From: Amycolatopsis sp. NBC_01488
GTDB lineage: Bacteria; Actinomycetota; Actinomycetes; Mycobacteriales; Pseudonocardiaceae
NCBI RefSeq assembly: GCF_036227105.1
Contig: NZ_CP109434.1
Location: 4,807,001-4,871,000, forward strand
DNA length: 64,000 nt
Reading direction: 5' to 3'
Shown here: positions 33,015-41,053 of the stretch, one piece after another
Numbering within the stretch: position 1 is the first letter of the stretch
Layout of the letters: the number at the start of each line of letters is the position of its first letter
Made by a program: the position numbers and the translations under genes
Notes under the pieces: model-generated
The model's database searches: none
What the model was told of the DNA's origin: nothing
The model's input: only the letters and a program-made list of their open reading frames with translations

Positions 33015-33572
33015 ATGAGCGGCGCGGTGCAGGTCGTTCTGTCAATGTCCCTCGATGGGTTCATCACCGGAAAAGACCCCACCGTGGAGAATCCGCTCGG
33101 CGACGCCGGCGACATCATCCGCCCTGGCGGCGAGCGGTGGATGCGCGACGAGACGATGGCCGCCATGGGTGCGGTCGTCGCCGGTCGTACGGTCTACGAC
33201 CACACGCACGGATGGGGGGACGAGCCGCCGTTCGAGGTGCCGGTGTTCGTGCCGACCCACCGGCCACGCGACGTCCGGGTGGCCGGCGCCACCACCTTCA
33301 CGTTCGTGCCGGACGTGAAGACCGCGGTCACCATGGCGAAAGAAGCCGCCGGTGACAAGAACGTCTACCTCATGGGTGGCGCGAACACCGCCAACCAGGC
33401 GTTGCGGCTCGGTCTGGTGGACGAACTCATCCTGCACATCGAACCGGTGTTGCTCGGTGCCGGCGCCAGGTTGTTCGCCGACCTCGGTGACCAACGGATT
33501 CCCCTGGAGCGGGTCAAGGTCGTCGAGGGTGAGAAATCGACCCACGTGTGGCTGCGCGTACTGCACGCCTGA
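33015..33572 (+). CDS. RibD C-terminal/dihydrofolate-reductase-like protein
   Basis: 185 residues: VVLSMSLDGFITGKDPTVENPLGD, GAVVAGRTVYDHTHGWGD, VYLMGGANTANQALRLGLVDELILHIEPVLLGAGARLF. Same family as 31338-31925 but from a different subgroup. CAGGAGGTGGGA precedes the ATG. It is followed at 96 bases by the HxlR-type regulator on the same strand, which may control it; family members near HxlR regulators are often induced by electrophiles or drugs. Confidence 0.87.
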   Translation: MSGAVQVVLSMSLDGFITGKDPTVENPLGDAGDIIRPGGERWMRDETMAAMGAVVAGRTVYDHTHGWGDEPPFEVPVFVPTHRPRDVRVAGATTFTFVPDVKTAVTMAKEAAGDKNVYLMGGANTANQALRLGLVDELILHIEPVLLGAGARLFADLGDQRIPLERVKVVEGEKSTHVWLRVLHA

Positions 33573-33667
33573 CCGCGGCGTCGGCTCCGACACTCGGCAA
33601 AGCAGAAGGTGCGTCTCGTGCCGGTGGTGGTGGACCATGGCGGGGACAGAGCAGACAGGAGGCCCGC

Positions 33668-34468
33668 ATGGCTGGCAACGGCTGGAAAGTTGCAATGAAC
33701 TCCGACGGTGTCACCATTTCGAGTGACCTCTTCCAACTCACCACCAATTCCGCGGAGCCGACTCAGTTGGAGACCGTGGTAACCGAGCTGCAGAACATCA
33801 CGCACGGCACGTACGGGCAGTACTGCGGCCTTGCCCGGGCCTCCGAGATGATCGGGGAACGCTGGAGCCTGCTGATCCTGCGGGATCTGCTGGTGAGCCC
33901 GAGGACGGTGGCCGACCTGCGCGCCGGCCTTCCGCGGATCTCGGCCAACGTGCTGGAAACCCGCCTGCGGGAGCTGGAGTACAGCGGCGTGGTCCGCAAG
34001 CAGGGCCCCACGCGGGAGCCGGACCAGGCCGTCTACGAGCTCACCGAGTACGGCCGGTCGGTCGAGGATGTCATGCTGGCGCTGAGCAGGTGGGGCGCGA
34101 TGGCGCTCGCCGCCCCGCGCCCGGAGGACATCCTCACCGAGGATTCGGTGGTGATGGCGTTGCGCTCGACGGCTCACCGCGAGGCGGCAGGCGAGCGCAA
34201 GGTGAGCTTCGAGGTGCGCCTCGGCGAGGTCGTGGTGCACGCCGTGGCCGACAACGGCGAGCTCACGGTCAACGGCGGGGCGTTGCCCGGCGCCGACCTG
34301 GTCATCGAGTCGTCGACCGAACTCAAGGGCCTCCTCAGCGGCGCGTCGAGCCCCTCCGACGCCATCGCGGCCGGGCAGGTGACGGTGACGGCGGGAGACC
34401 CCGCGCTGCTGGACACGTTCGTCGAGCTGTTCCACCTGCCGTCCTTGCCGGAGCCCGTGCGGATCTGA
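33668..34468 (+). CDS. HxlR-type regulator fused to an SCP2-like domain
   Basis: 266 residues. After a 45-residue N-terminal extension comes an HxlR winged helix: YCGLARASEMIGERWSLLILRDLLVSPRTVADLRAGLPRISANVLETRLRELEYSGVV. From about residue 165 the protein has an SCP2 sterol-carrier-like domain (VSFEVRLGEVVVHAVADNGELTV...SDAIAAGQVTVTGD-like), a common partner of HxlR domains that may bind a hydrophobic ligand. ATG at 33668 with CAGGAGG ahead. It converges with the SgcC-like hydroxylase operon and is the only regulator between 1 and 40 kb, so it is a candidate controller of those aromatic-oxidation genes. Confidence 0.85.
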   Translation: MAGNGWKVAMNSDGVTISSDLFQLTTNSAEPTQLETVVTELQNITHGTYGQYCGLARASEMIGERWSLLILRDLLVSPRTVADLRAGLPRISANVLETRLRELEYSGVVRKQGPTREPDQAVYELTEYGRSVEDVMLALSRWGAMALAAPRPEDILTEDSVVMALRSTAHREAAGERKVSFEVRLGEVVVHAVADNGELTVNGGALPGADLVIESSTELKGLLSGASSPSDAIAAGQVTVTAGDPALLDTFVELFHLPSLPEPVRI

Positions 34469-34477
34469 GCGGCGGAC

Positions 34478-34523
34478 ACACAGGACGAGGCCCGCGCACC
34501 GGAGCGCGGGCCTCGTCCTGTGT
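34478..34523 (+). terminator. Terminator of the HxlR gene
   Basis: Perfect 20-bp stem (34478-34497 with 34504-34523) and 6-base loop, 9 bases after the stop codon. Confidence 0.88.
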
Positions 34524-34596
34524 TGTCGTTACGCGGTTCGCATCGGCGCAACTTCGGCGCGCACAGCGGCCGTCGCGGCGCGATCAGGATCACGAA

Positions 34597-34624
34597 GCCC
34601 GGCATCGGGTGTCCGATGCCGGGC
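34597..34624 (-). terminator. Terminator of the SgcC-like gene
   Basis: Perfect 12-bp stem (34597-34608 with 34613-34624), 4-base loop, 55 bases past the minus-strand stop at 34680. Confidence 0.7.
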
Positions 34625-34679
34625 CGGTGACGAACAGCCGAGTTCTTGTCGCCCTTCGCGGGCCGGTCGATCCGGGGGC

Positions 34680-36227
34680 CTAGCCGCCCAGCGTGCCGCG
34701 GCCGAGCCGGCCCAGGTCCGTGAACGACTCGAGGTCCGGCACCGTCCAGCCGTCCAGGTCGTACTCGGAGAGGCACTGGTCGACGAGCTCCTTGTACCCG
34801 TCCAGCTGCCCGTCGCCCAGTTGCCCGTACAGCAGCTCCACCCGGGTGTTTTCGTGGTTCCCCGCGTAGTTACGCTCGTAGAGCTCGTGGCGTCCCCCGA
34901 ATTCGGTACCGACCGCGTCCCACAAGAGCTTCATCACCTTGACCCGCTCGACCGAGTCGACGCCGTGCGAGCCGCGCAGGTATTTGTCGAGATACGGCCG
35001 GACTTCCGGATTGGCGAAATCCTGCGCGCTGGAATTCAGGTAGACCAGTCCACTCGCGACGTCCTGCAGCGCGATCTCGCGGATCCGCGCGTAACCGAGC
35101 TGGGAGAACCACCGGTACGCCATGCCGTAGCGCGGGTTGGGCAGCACCGCCCCGTTGCGCCAGGGCACCGGGTTGCGGGCGGCCGCGTCGGACAGCCCCC
35201 AGAACAGGTTCCGCCAGGCGAGCACCTCGCCGAGGCGTGCCTGCACGCCGCGGAAGTCGGCGGACCCGGTGATCTCCAGCGCCTTGGCCAAGAGCCCGGC
35301 GAGGAACTCGCACTTCACCGCGAGCCGGGTGCAGCCGTGGAAGGTGAAGCGCTCGATGAAACCGGACTGCCCGGTGAACATGCCGACCTTGGCCACGTCA
35401 CCGTAGATGAACACGTTCTCCCACGGGATGAGCACCTTGTCCAGCACCAGGATGGTGTCGTTCTCGTCCAGCCGGGAGGACAGCGGGTAGTCGAACGGGC
35501 TGCCGGTCAGCGCGGACGCGGCCGTGTAGGACTGGCGGCAGATCAGCTTCATACCGGGCGAGTCCATCGGCACGGTGGCCACGAGCGCGAACTTGCGATC
35601 CTTGATGGGCAGTCCGTAGTGCGCGATGAAGTTGTAGTGGGTCAGTGCCGAACCGGTCGCCACGACCTTCGCGCCGCTGACGATCACGCCGGCATCGGTC
35701 TCGCGTTCCACGTGGACGAACACGTCGGCGACCTCGTCCGGCGGCCGGTGCCGGTCCACCGGCGGGTGCACGATCGCGTGGTTCCAGTACAGGACCTTCT
35801 CCTGCGACTCCCGGTACCAGCGGCGCGCGTTGTCGGCGAAGGGGTTGTAGAAGTCGGCGTTCGCGCCGAGCGTGCCGAGGAACGACGCCTTGTAGTCGGG
35901 GCTGCGGCCCATCCAGCCGTAGCTCATCCGCGCCCACGCCGCGATCGCCTGCTGGTCGGCCACCAGGTCGTCCGCGTTGTGCGGCGTGGTGTAGAAGCGG
36001 TGGGTGTAGCCGCCGGGGCCGCCCGCGTCGGTGGCCGTGGTGAGCACGTCACGGTGCGCCGGATCGTGCAACGCGTCGTAGAGCCGCGCGGTCATCCGCA
36101 CCGGGTTGCGGAACGCGGGATGCTCGGTCACATCCTTGACCCGCTCGCCGTAGAGGTAGATGGCGCGGTCGTCGCGCAGGCTTTCGATGTACTCGGCGCC
36201 GGTGAGCGGCCGGGTCTGCTCGGTCAT
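34680..36227 (-). CDS. SgcC-like FADH2-dependent aromatic 3-hydroxylase
   Basis: 515 residues of the 4-hydroxyphenylacetate 3-monooxygenase (HpaB) family. From memory it follows SgcC of the C-1027 enediyne cluster almost line by line: LTGAEYIESLRDDRAIYLYGERVKDV, MTARLYDALHDPAH, SYGWMGRSPDYKASFLGTLGANADFY, YWNHAIVHPPVDR, FGGRHELYERNYAGNHENTR. SgcC hydroxylates 3-chloro-beta-tyrosine while it is bound to the carrier protein SgcC2 and needs a separate flavin reductase. By analogy this enzyme would hydroxylate the halogenated aromatic unit on the PCP encoded at 7765-9522. ATG at 36227 begins the conserved part; ribosome site weak. Behind 36259-37503 by 31 bases. Confidence 0.9.
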   Translation of the reverse strand: MTEQTRPLTGAEYIESLRDDRAIYLYGERVKDVTEHPAFRNPVRMTARLYDALHDPAHRDVLTTATDAGGPGGYTHRFYTTPHNADDLVADQQAIAAWARMSYGWMGRSPDYKASFLGTLGANADFYNPFADNARRWYRESQEKVLYWNHAIVHPPVDRHRPPDEVADVFVHVERETDAGVIVSGAKVVATGSALTHYNFIAHYGLPIKDRKFALVATVPMDSPGMKLICRQSYTAASALTGSPFDYPLSSRLDENDTILVLDKVLIPWENVFIYGDVAKVGMFTGQSGFIERFTFHGCTRLAVKCEFLAGLLAKALEITGSADFRGVQARLGEVLAWRNLFWGLSDAAARNPVPWRNGAVLPNPRYGMAYRWFSQLGYARIREIALQDVASGLVYLNSSAQDFANPEVRPYLDKYLRGSHGVDSVERVKVMKLLWDAVGTEFGGRHELYERNYAGNHENTRVELLYGQLGDGQLDGYKELVDQCLSEYDLDGWTVPDLESFTDLGRLGRGTLGG

Positions 36228-36258
36228 CTGATCACCGCTCTCGGGTGCTGGCATCGGG

Positions 36259-37503
36259 TCAGCCGGCCACGTCGAAGACCAGCTCGGCGAGCTGGCGGTT
36301 GGCCACGGTCGCGAGGAAGACACTCACTCCGGCGTGGCTGTGCTGGGTCGACATGTCCCGCCAGACCCGCTCGATGCGGGCCCCCGCGCGCACCGCGCTC
36401 GACCCCGCGGTCGGGAACAGGTGCTCGGACACCGCGCTCCAGGAAAGCCGGATGGCCTCGCGGCTGATGGTGGACAGCCGCAGGTCCAGCTCACGGGTAC
36501 ACGCCTGCGGCCCGCGTCGCGCCGCTGTGTCCCACTGCCGCACCGCGTCGTGCAGCGCCGCGGCCGCGGCCGCGATCCGGCCCGCGGCCTCGCCGTAGTG
36601 GGTCTGGAAGTCCGGGTTCTCCGCGCGGAGCGTGATCGGCGGGAACGTCGTGCTGCGGCTGCGCATCAGGTCGGCGTAGGCGTCCAGTGCGCCGGTGGCC
36701 ATGCCGACCGCCAGCGCGCCGAGCTGGAACTGCAGCGAGCTCAGCACCCCGCCGCCGTACAGGGGGTTGCCGTGCAGCTCGCGCCCGGGCGTGCCGTCGG
36801 CGACGCTCGTCAGGCCGAGGTGCGTGCCCGGCAAGGCACGGTGCTCGGGAACGTGCACCTTCTCGATCGCGATGCTGTGCGAGCCGCTGCCCTTCAGGCC
36901 GAGCTGCGCGCCCCAGTCGTCCAGGCGCGTCCACTGTGCCCTGGGCACGGCGAACATCATCGGCGCCGGCGGCTCGCCCTCCTCGCCCGCCACCAGGGTG
37001 TGGCCGATGAAGTAGGTGGCGTAGGGGGAGCCGGAGCAGTAGCCGTGCACGCCGTCGACGATCCAGCCGCCGTCTTCGGCCCGCTCCGCGAACCCGACCG
37101 GCGCGACCGTGGCCGGGCAGATGAAGTCGCCCCCGGCGAACAGCTCGTCCTGCGCCGCTTCGTCGAACAGTGTGGCGGCGGCGAGGGCGTGCGTCGCGCC
37201 GAACGCGTACATCCAGGCCGTCGACGGGCAGCCGCGGGCGAGCGCGGACACCACTCGCACGCTGGTGTCCAGGCCGAACTCGTAGCCGCCGTAGCGCCGG
37301 GGCACCAGCAGCCGGTACAGGCCGGCGCCGAGGAACTCGTTGTGCGTGTCCAGCGCGTAGTACCCGCGCTGCTCGGTTTCCGCTTGCCGGTCCACGAGGG
37401 TCGCCGCGATCCGCTCCGCGCGGACGACGACGTCGTCCGCGGTCAATCCCGGCTCCGGTGGGGACGGGTGGCCGTTCGCCGACACGCTCCAGGCGGTTGT
37501 CAT
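36259..37503 (-). CDS. Group-D flavin monooxygenase (acyl-CoA-dehydrogenase fold), copy A
   Basis: 414 residues. Acyl-CoA dehydrogenase-like architecture: AGLYRLLVPRRYGGYEFGLD, ALARGCPSTAWMYAFGATHA, GGWIVDGVHGYCSGSPYATYF, LGLKGSGSHSIAIEKVHVPEHRAL, and a C-terminal helical part ending RVWRDMSTQHSHAGVSVFLATVANRQ. The SGS/SGA segment and lack of a catalytic base typical for dehydrogenases place it with HsaA/HpaC-partner hydroxylases that use reduced flavin. Such enzymes hydroxylate phenols or oxidise amines. ATG at 37503; leads a two-gene operon with the SgcC-like hydroxylase. No flavin reductase accompanies it. Confidence 0.82.
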   Translation of the reverse strand: MTTAWSVSANGHPSPPEPGLTADDVVVRAERIAATLVDRQAETEQRGYYALDTHNEFLGAGLYRLLVPRRYGGYEFGLDTSVRVVSALARGCPSTAWMYAFGATHALAAATLFDEAAQDELFAGGDFICPATVAPVGFAERAEDGGWIVDGVHGYCSGSPYATYFIGHTLVAGEEGEPPAPMMFAVPRAQWTRLDDWGAQLGLKGSGSHSIAIEKVHVPEHRALPGTHLGLTSVADGTPGRELHGNPLYGGGVLSSLQFQLGALAVGMATGALDAYADLMRSRSTTFPPITLRAENPDFQTHYGEAAGRIAAAAAALHDAVRQWDTAARRGPQACTRELDLRLSTISREAIRLSWSAVSEHLFPTAGSSAVRAGARIERVWRDMSTQHSHAGVSVFLATVANRQLAELVFDVAG

Positions 37504-37821
37504 GTCCGGTACATCCCTTCGGAGAGCCCTGATCCGCACCGCACCCGAGCATCACATCGCGGCCGGGCACGGACATCCTTGTGAATGCGGTGTTCTCGTA
37601 ACCGGAAAGCGACCCTCGCCGCACGGCAGAAGAAGAACAGTCCTCGACGGTGCGGTCGGCGTGCCGAAATACGTTGCGCCGCAACCAGGTTCCGCCGCCG
37701 GTCACCCGACCGGCACGGGAGGAGATGCGCACGCGTCCCCCGCGGCGGCAGTCTCGGAGTCGAACATCCACGGACGCCCACGCGGTTTCGAGCGACTTCC
37801 TTTCCTTGCTTGGAGGATATC
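37504..37821. promoter_or_regulatory. Divergent intergenic region between two flavin monooxygenases
   Basis: 318 bases between the divergent starts at 37503 (minus) and 37822 (plus). It must hold both promoters. I see no clear -35/-10 pairs, no long inverted repeat and no convincing small gene; open frames across it are shadows without ribosome sites. Confidence 0.4.
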
Positions 37822-39000
37822 TTGGCCACCACGATCCCGACCCGCGAGGAAATCGTGCGCAAGGTGTCGGACCTGATCCCGTCCCTGCGCAAGCAGTCGC
37901 TGTGGGCCGAGGAAAACCGCCGGCTGCCCGAAGAGACCATCGAGGCACTGGCCGACGCCGGCGTGTTCAAGTTGCGGCGGCCCAAGCACTTCGGCGGGTA
38001 CGAGGCGGACACCACCACGCTCACCGAGGTCGCGACCGAGCTGGGCCGCGGGTGCGCCTCCACCGCCTGGGTGGCGTCGGTGTACTGGATTCCGACCTGG
38101 ATGGCGTGCCAGTTCCCGGACGAAGTCCAGGAAGAGGTCTTCTCGACCCCGGACACGCGCATCTGCGGCACGCTGAGCCCGTCGGCGATGGCCACGCCGG
38201 CCGACGGCGGCATCGTCGTGAACGGCAAGTGGGGCTTCATCAGCGGCGCCCACCACGCGCAGTGGCAGGAGATCATCGCGATCCTCGTCCCGCCGGACGG
38301 CGAGCCGTACCCGGTGATGGCGCTGGTGCCGCTGTCGGACCTGCTGGTCGTCGACGACTGGGACACCTCGGGCCTGCGCGGCACCGGCAGTATCAGCACG
38401 TTCGCGAAGGACCTGTTCGTGCCGCAGGAGCGGGTGCTGCCGCTCCCGGTGGTCCTGTCCGGCCAGAGCGCGTCCAAGCGCAACGCGAACTCGCCGATCT
38501 ACCGCGCCCCGCTGATGCCGGTGGCGGCGGCGTCCTCGACCGGCGCGATCGTCGGCATGGCCCGCGGCGCCATGGACGTCTTCCAGAACCGCCTGCCCGA
38601 CCGCAAGATCACGTACACGAACTACGACAGCCAGCGCGAGGCGCCGATCACCCACTTCCAGGTGGCTGAAGCGGCGCTGAAGACCGACCAGGCGGCGTTC
38701 CACGCGTGGCGCGCGGGCAACCTCGTGGACCGCAAGTGCGAAGAGGGCACGGAGTGGAAGCTCGAGGAGCGGGCCCGCACGCGCGCCGACGTCGGCAGCG
38801 TGATCCAGCTGGCCAAGGAGGCGATCGGCATCCTGGCCAACGCGAGCGGCGGGACGTCCATCTACAAGGGAATCCCGATCCAGCGCATCTACCGCGACAT
38901 CCTGACGGTCAACCAGCATGCGCTGATGCACCCGAACACGAACTTCGAGCTCTACGGCCGGGTCCTGTGCGGCCTCGAGCCCAACACGCTCTACATCTAG
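37822..39000 (+). CDS. Group-D flavin monooxygenase (acyl-CoA-dehydrogenase fold), copy B
   Basis: 392 residues from a TTG at 37822, set by GGAGG five bases upstream and by the usual length of the family (about 390). Longer frames upstream lack support. LADAGVFKLRRPKHFGGYEAD, ELGRGCASTAWVASVYWIPTW, NGKWGFISGAHHAQWQ, TSGLRGTGSISTFAKDLFVPQERVL and the end IYKGIPIQRIYRDILTVNQHALMHPNTNFELYGRVL match HsaA-like flavin-dependent hydroxylases. It is only distantly similar to copy A across the divergent gap. Likely a second oxidation of the aromatic unit. Followed by a strong terminator. Confidence 0.84.
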   Translation: MATTIPTREEIVRKVSDLIPSLRKQSLWAEENRRLPEETIEALADAGVFKLRRPKHFGGYEADTTTLTEVATELGRGCASTAWVASVYWIPTWMACQFPDEVQEEVFSTPDTRICGTLSPSAMATPADGGIVVNGKWGFISGAHHAQWQEIIAILVPPDGEPYPVMALVPLSDLLVVDDWDTSGLRGTGSISTFAKDLFVPQERVLPLPVVLSGQSASKRNANSPIYRAPLMPVAAASSTGAIVGMARGAMDVFQNRLPDRKITYTNYDSQREAPITHFQVAEAALKTDQAAFHAWRAGNLVDRKCEEGTEWKLEERARTRADVGSVIQLAKEAIGILANASGGTSIYKGIPIQRIYRDILTVNQHALMHPNTNFELYGRVLCGLEPNTLYI

Positions 39001-39061
39001 TCCGGGCCCGGGGACGTCCGCGCCCCGACGAAGAAGCCGCCGTGGCGGCCTGACCCGCGAG

Positions 39062-39092
39062 GGGCCGTTGTCCGTGCCGCGGACAACGGCCC
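39062..39092 (+). terminator. Terminator after monooxygenase copy B
   Basis: Perfect 13-bp stem (39062-39074 with 39080-39092), loop TGCCG, followed by TTCT. It also isolates the SDR gene starting at 39113, whose promoter must therefore overlap this short gap or depend on read-through. Confidence 0.85.
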
Positions 39093-39112
39093 TTCTGCTA
39101 GGGGGAGGTTCG

Positions 39113-40138
39113 ATGCTGGTCAGTGTCACGGGCGGCACCGGGTTCGTCGGCGCGCACTCGGTCGCGGCGCTGCTCGGGGCGGGCCACCGCGTCCGCCTGC
39201 TCGTCCGCGACGAAGCGGGCGTGGAACGGGCATTCGCGCCGCTGGGCGTGGATTCCGCGGCGGTGGACGTGGTCACGGGCAGCGTGCTCGACCCGTTCAG
39301 CGTGGACCGCCTGGTGCGCGGCGCGGACGCGGTCCTGCACGCGGCAGCGGTCTACTCGTTCGACAGCCGGGCCCACCGCGAGCTGGCCCGCACCAATGTC
39401 GCCGGCACCGAACGGGTGCTGGAAACGGCACGCCGCGCCGGGACCAGCCGGATCGTGTACGTGTCCAGCTTCGGCGCGCTGCTCCCCGCGCGGACCCTCG
39501 GCCCGGACTCGCCGGTCGGCCGTCCCCGCGAGACGTACCTGGCGGCCAAGGCCGCGGCCGAGTCCGTCGCGCGTGCCCATCAGGCCGCGGGCGTCCCGGT
39601 GACGATCACGTACCCGCCCGCCCTGCTCGGCCCGCACGACCCCAAGCTGGGCGACCAGGCCACCCGGCTCCGCAACACCCTGCGCGGGCTGATGCCGGTG
39701 TGGCCGTCGGGCGGCCTCCCACTCGGCGACGTCCGAGACACGGCCGCCCTCCACGCGGAGCTGATCAGCGGCCGAGGCCCGGCCGGAAACCGCCACTTCG
39801 CCCCCGGCCGCTACCTGACCACCCGCCGATTCGTGGCGACGCTGCGCGAGGTCACGGGCCGCCCCCTGCCGACGGCGTACCTGCCGGCCCACGCAATGCT
39901 GCCCCTCGGCGCGCTGATGGGCCTGGTGCAGCGAGTGTGGCCATGGCACATCCCGGCCGAGTACGGCGCGATCTACACATGCGCGTGCGCGGCCCGCGTG
40001 GCCGAAGAGGCAAGCGCCCGCCCCGGCCGACCGACGGAGGAGACGTTCGCCGACACGGTCCGCTGGCTGCACGACGCGGGCCTGCTGTCGGCCCGCGCGG
40101 TCGGCACGATAGCGGCCGCCGGCCGGCGCGCGGCCTGA
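39113..40138 (+). CDS. Extended SDR (NAD-dependent epimerase/dehydratase-like)
   Basis: 341 residues. VTGGTGFVGAHSVAALL binds NAD(P); VLHAAAVYSFDSR, TNVAGTERVLETARRAG and VYVSSFGALLP are typical; the catalytic YxxxK is YLAAK. The middle ITYPPALLGPHDPKLGDQ and GDVRDTAALHAELI match dihydroflavonol reductase/3-beta-HSD-like members. GGGGGAGG precedes the ATG. It is the last plausible biosynthetic gene; the sequence to its right changes character before the tRNA. Could reduce a carbonyl of the product, or be unrelated. Confidence 0.85.
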   Translation: MLVSVTGGTGFVGAHSVAALLGAGHRVRLLVRDEAGVERAFAPLGVDSAAVDVVTGSVLDPFSVDRLVRGADAVLHAAAVYSFDSRAHRELARTNVAGTERVLETARRAGTSRIVYVSSFGALLPARTLGPDSPVGRPRETYLAAKAAAESVARAHQAAGVPVTITYPPALLGPHDPKLGDQATRLRNTLRGLMPVWPSGGLPLGDVRDTAALHAELISGRGPAGNRHFAPGRYLTTRRFVATLREVTGRPLPTAYLPAHAMLPLGALMGLVQRVWPWHIPAEYGAIYTCACAARVAEEASARPGRPTEETFADTVRWLHDAGLLSARAVGTIAAAGRRAA

Positions 40139-40454
40139 CCGGCGCGAAGGTCGCTCCGGCGGGTTCTTGGCTGCTCGTCGCTGATTCGAGCGCGACTGCC
40201 TGAACCGTCCTCATCGGACACCGCAGGTCGCCTCGTGGTCAGCGCCGTGGTGACCGCGGCCGGGCCTGCCGCGAACCACGGCCCGGCGGGTTCGCTGTGC
40301 GGGCGGACCGCCTCGGGCCCGGCCGTGCCAGCTCGTCTGTGATCGCGCTTTGACCCGTGACGCTTCGGCGTTTCCTCTTCGGATGCCGCTTCGCTCGCCG
40401 CTGGCGCTCCACAACTGGGGTGAACATCGCTGTTGCGGCCGCGTGTCCGAACCG
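40139..40454. other. Gene-free stretch left of the tRNA-proximal ORF
   Basis: 316 bases with no supported gene. Several frames stay open on both strands, but the encoded sequences are Arg/Pro-rich with no family pattern and no ribosome sites. The composition is slightly less GC-biased than the neighbours (for example ACAACTGGGGTGAACATCGC), compatible with a decayed insertion. Confidence 0.4.
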
Positions 40455-40727
40455 TTATGCGGCCTGCGGTGGATCCTCCGAGCCGCGGGTTGGTAGGACT
40501 GTCCTCGGCACGGTTGGAGCGCCGTTCCCGGAGGCCTCCGGGAACGGGCTGCTGTCCGGCAGATAACCGGCGCGGTGTCGGCCGGTCCGGCGGGCTCGCT
40601 CGGAAAGGCGGGTGAGCTTGAGGATGTGGCGTTGCACGAGCCCTGCCCGCCGGGCTTCGGCGAAGGCTGCGCGTGCCGTGTTGTTGGTGCGCCGGCGCTG
40701 ATGTCGTTCCGGTTCGTTCTCGTCCAC
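40455..40727 (-). CDS. Small basic hypothetical protein next to tRNA-Arg
   Basis: 90 residues from a GTG at 40727 with GAGGAG 6 bases ahead. The first 55 residues are basic and helical-looking (RTNNTARAAFAEARRAGLVQRHILKLTRLSERARR), reminding me of small proteins of actinobacterial integrative elements, but I cannot name a family. The last 30 residues cross a 26-bp perfect palindrome (40522-40547) and look non-conserved (SPFPEASGNGAPTV), so the frame may be broken or read past its original end. It lies just past the 3' end of the tRNA, where such elements insert. Confidence 0.4.
   Translation of the reverse strand: MDENEPERHQRRRTNNTARAAFAEARRAGLVQRHILKLTRLSERARRTGRHRAGYLPDSSPFPEASGNGAPTVPRTVLPTRGSEDPPQAA
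40522..40547. repeat. 26-bp perfect palindrome
   Basis: CCGTTCCCGGAGG (40522-40534) followed directly by its exact complement reading to 40547, with no spacer. Too symmetrical for coding sequence and without a T-run; a recombination, operator or replication-related site is possible. Confidence 0.6.
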
Positions 40728-40947
40728 AATGGTCTCCTCGGTCGCCGCGCATCCGCGGTCGCTGTCGCTGACTGTGATGGGTTGGTTTCACCCGTGCGTT
40801 CAGGCCGCGTTAGGTGGCGGTTTTCCTGCGGGGAGTTTCGGCCGGATGGCGGCGGATGTTCGCCCGATCGGGGCTGGGTGGCCGCGGACGCGGGTGCATC
40901 CACTGTGGCCGTAAAGGGTGTGGGCTCGGTCACGCGTCTTGGATGCG

Positions 40948-40968
40948 CCGTGCGCGTTTCGCGCACGG
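40948..40968 (-). terminator. Terminator of tRNA-Arg
   Basis: Perfect 9-bp stem (40948-40956 with 40960-40968), 3-base loop, starting 12 bases past the 3' end of the tRNA on the minus strand. Confidence 0.7.
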
Positions 40969-40980
40969 CTTCCCGAAGGC

Positions 40981-41053
40981 GCCCCCGGCAGGACTCGAAC
41001 CTGCGACCTAGAGATTAGAAGGCTCTTGCTCTATCCAGCTGAGCTACGAGGGC
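40981..41053 (-). tRNA. tRNA-Arg (anticodon TCT)
   Basis: 73 nt cloverleaf on the minus strand: acceptor GCCCTCG pairing with CGGGGGC, D-arm GCTC-AGCTGGATA-GAGC, anticodon loop CTTCTAA giving TCT (reads AGA), variable region AGGTC, T-arm GCAGG-TTCGAGT-CCTGC. One C-T mismatch closes the anticodon stem. CCA is not encoded. Such arginine tRNA genes are frequent insertion sites of actinobacterial mobile elements. Confidence 0.95.

Noticed and set aside
31338..34468. RibD-like, YceI and HxlR genes as parts of the Dap pathway
   Set aside because: They lie beyond the terminator at 31275-31310, have their own promoters and are common, scattered genes in actinobacteria.
3788..39000. Enediyne core cluster, suggested by the SgcC-like hydroxylase
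   Set aside because: No iterative PKS (E), E10 thioesterase or other core genes can be seen. Only the side-chain style enzymes are present, so the core assignment is not supported within the window.
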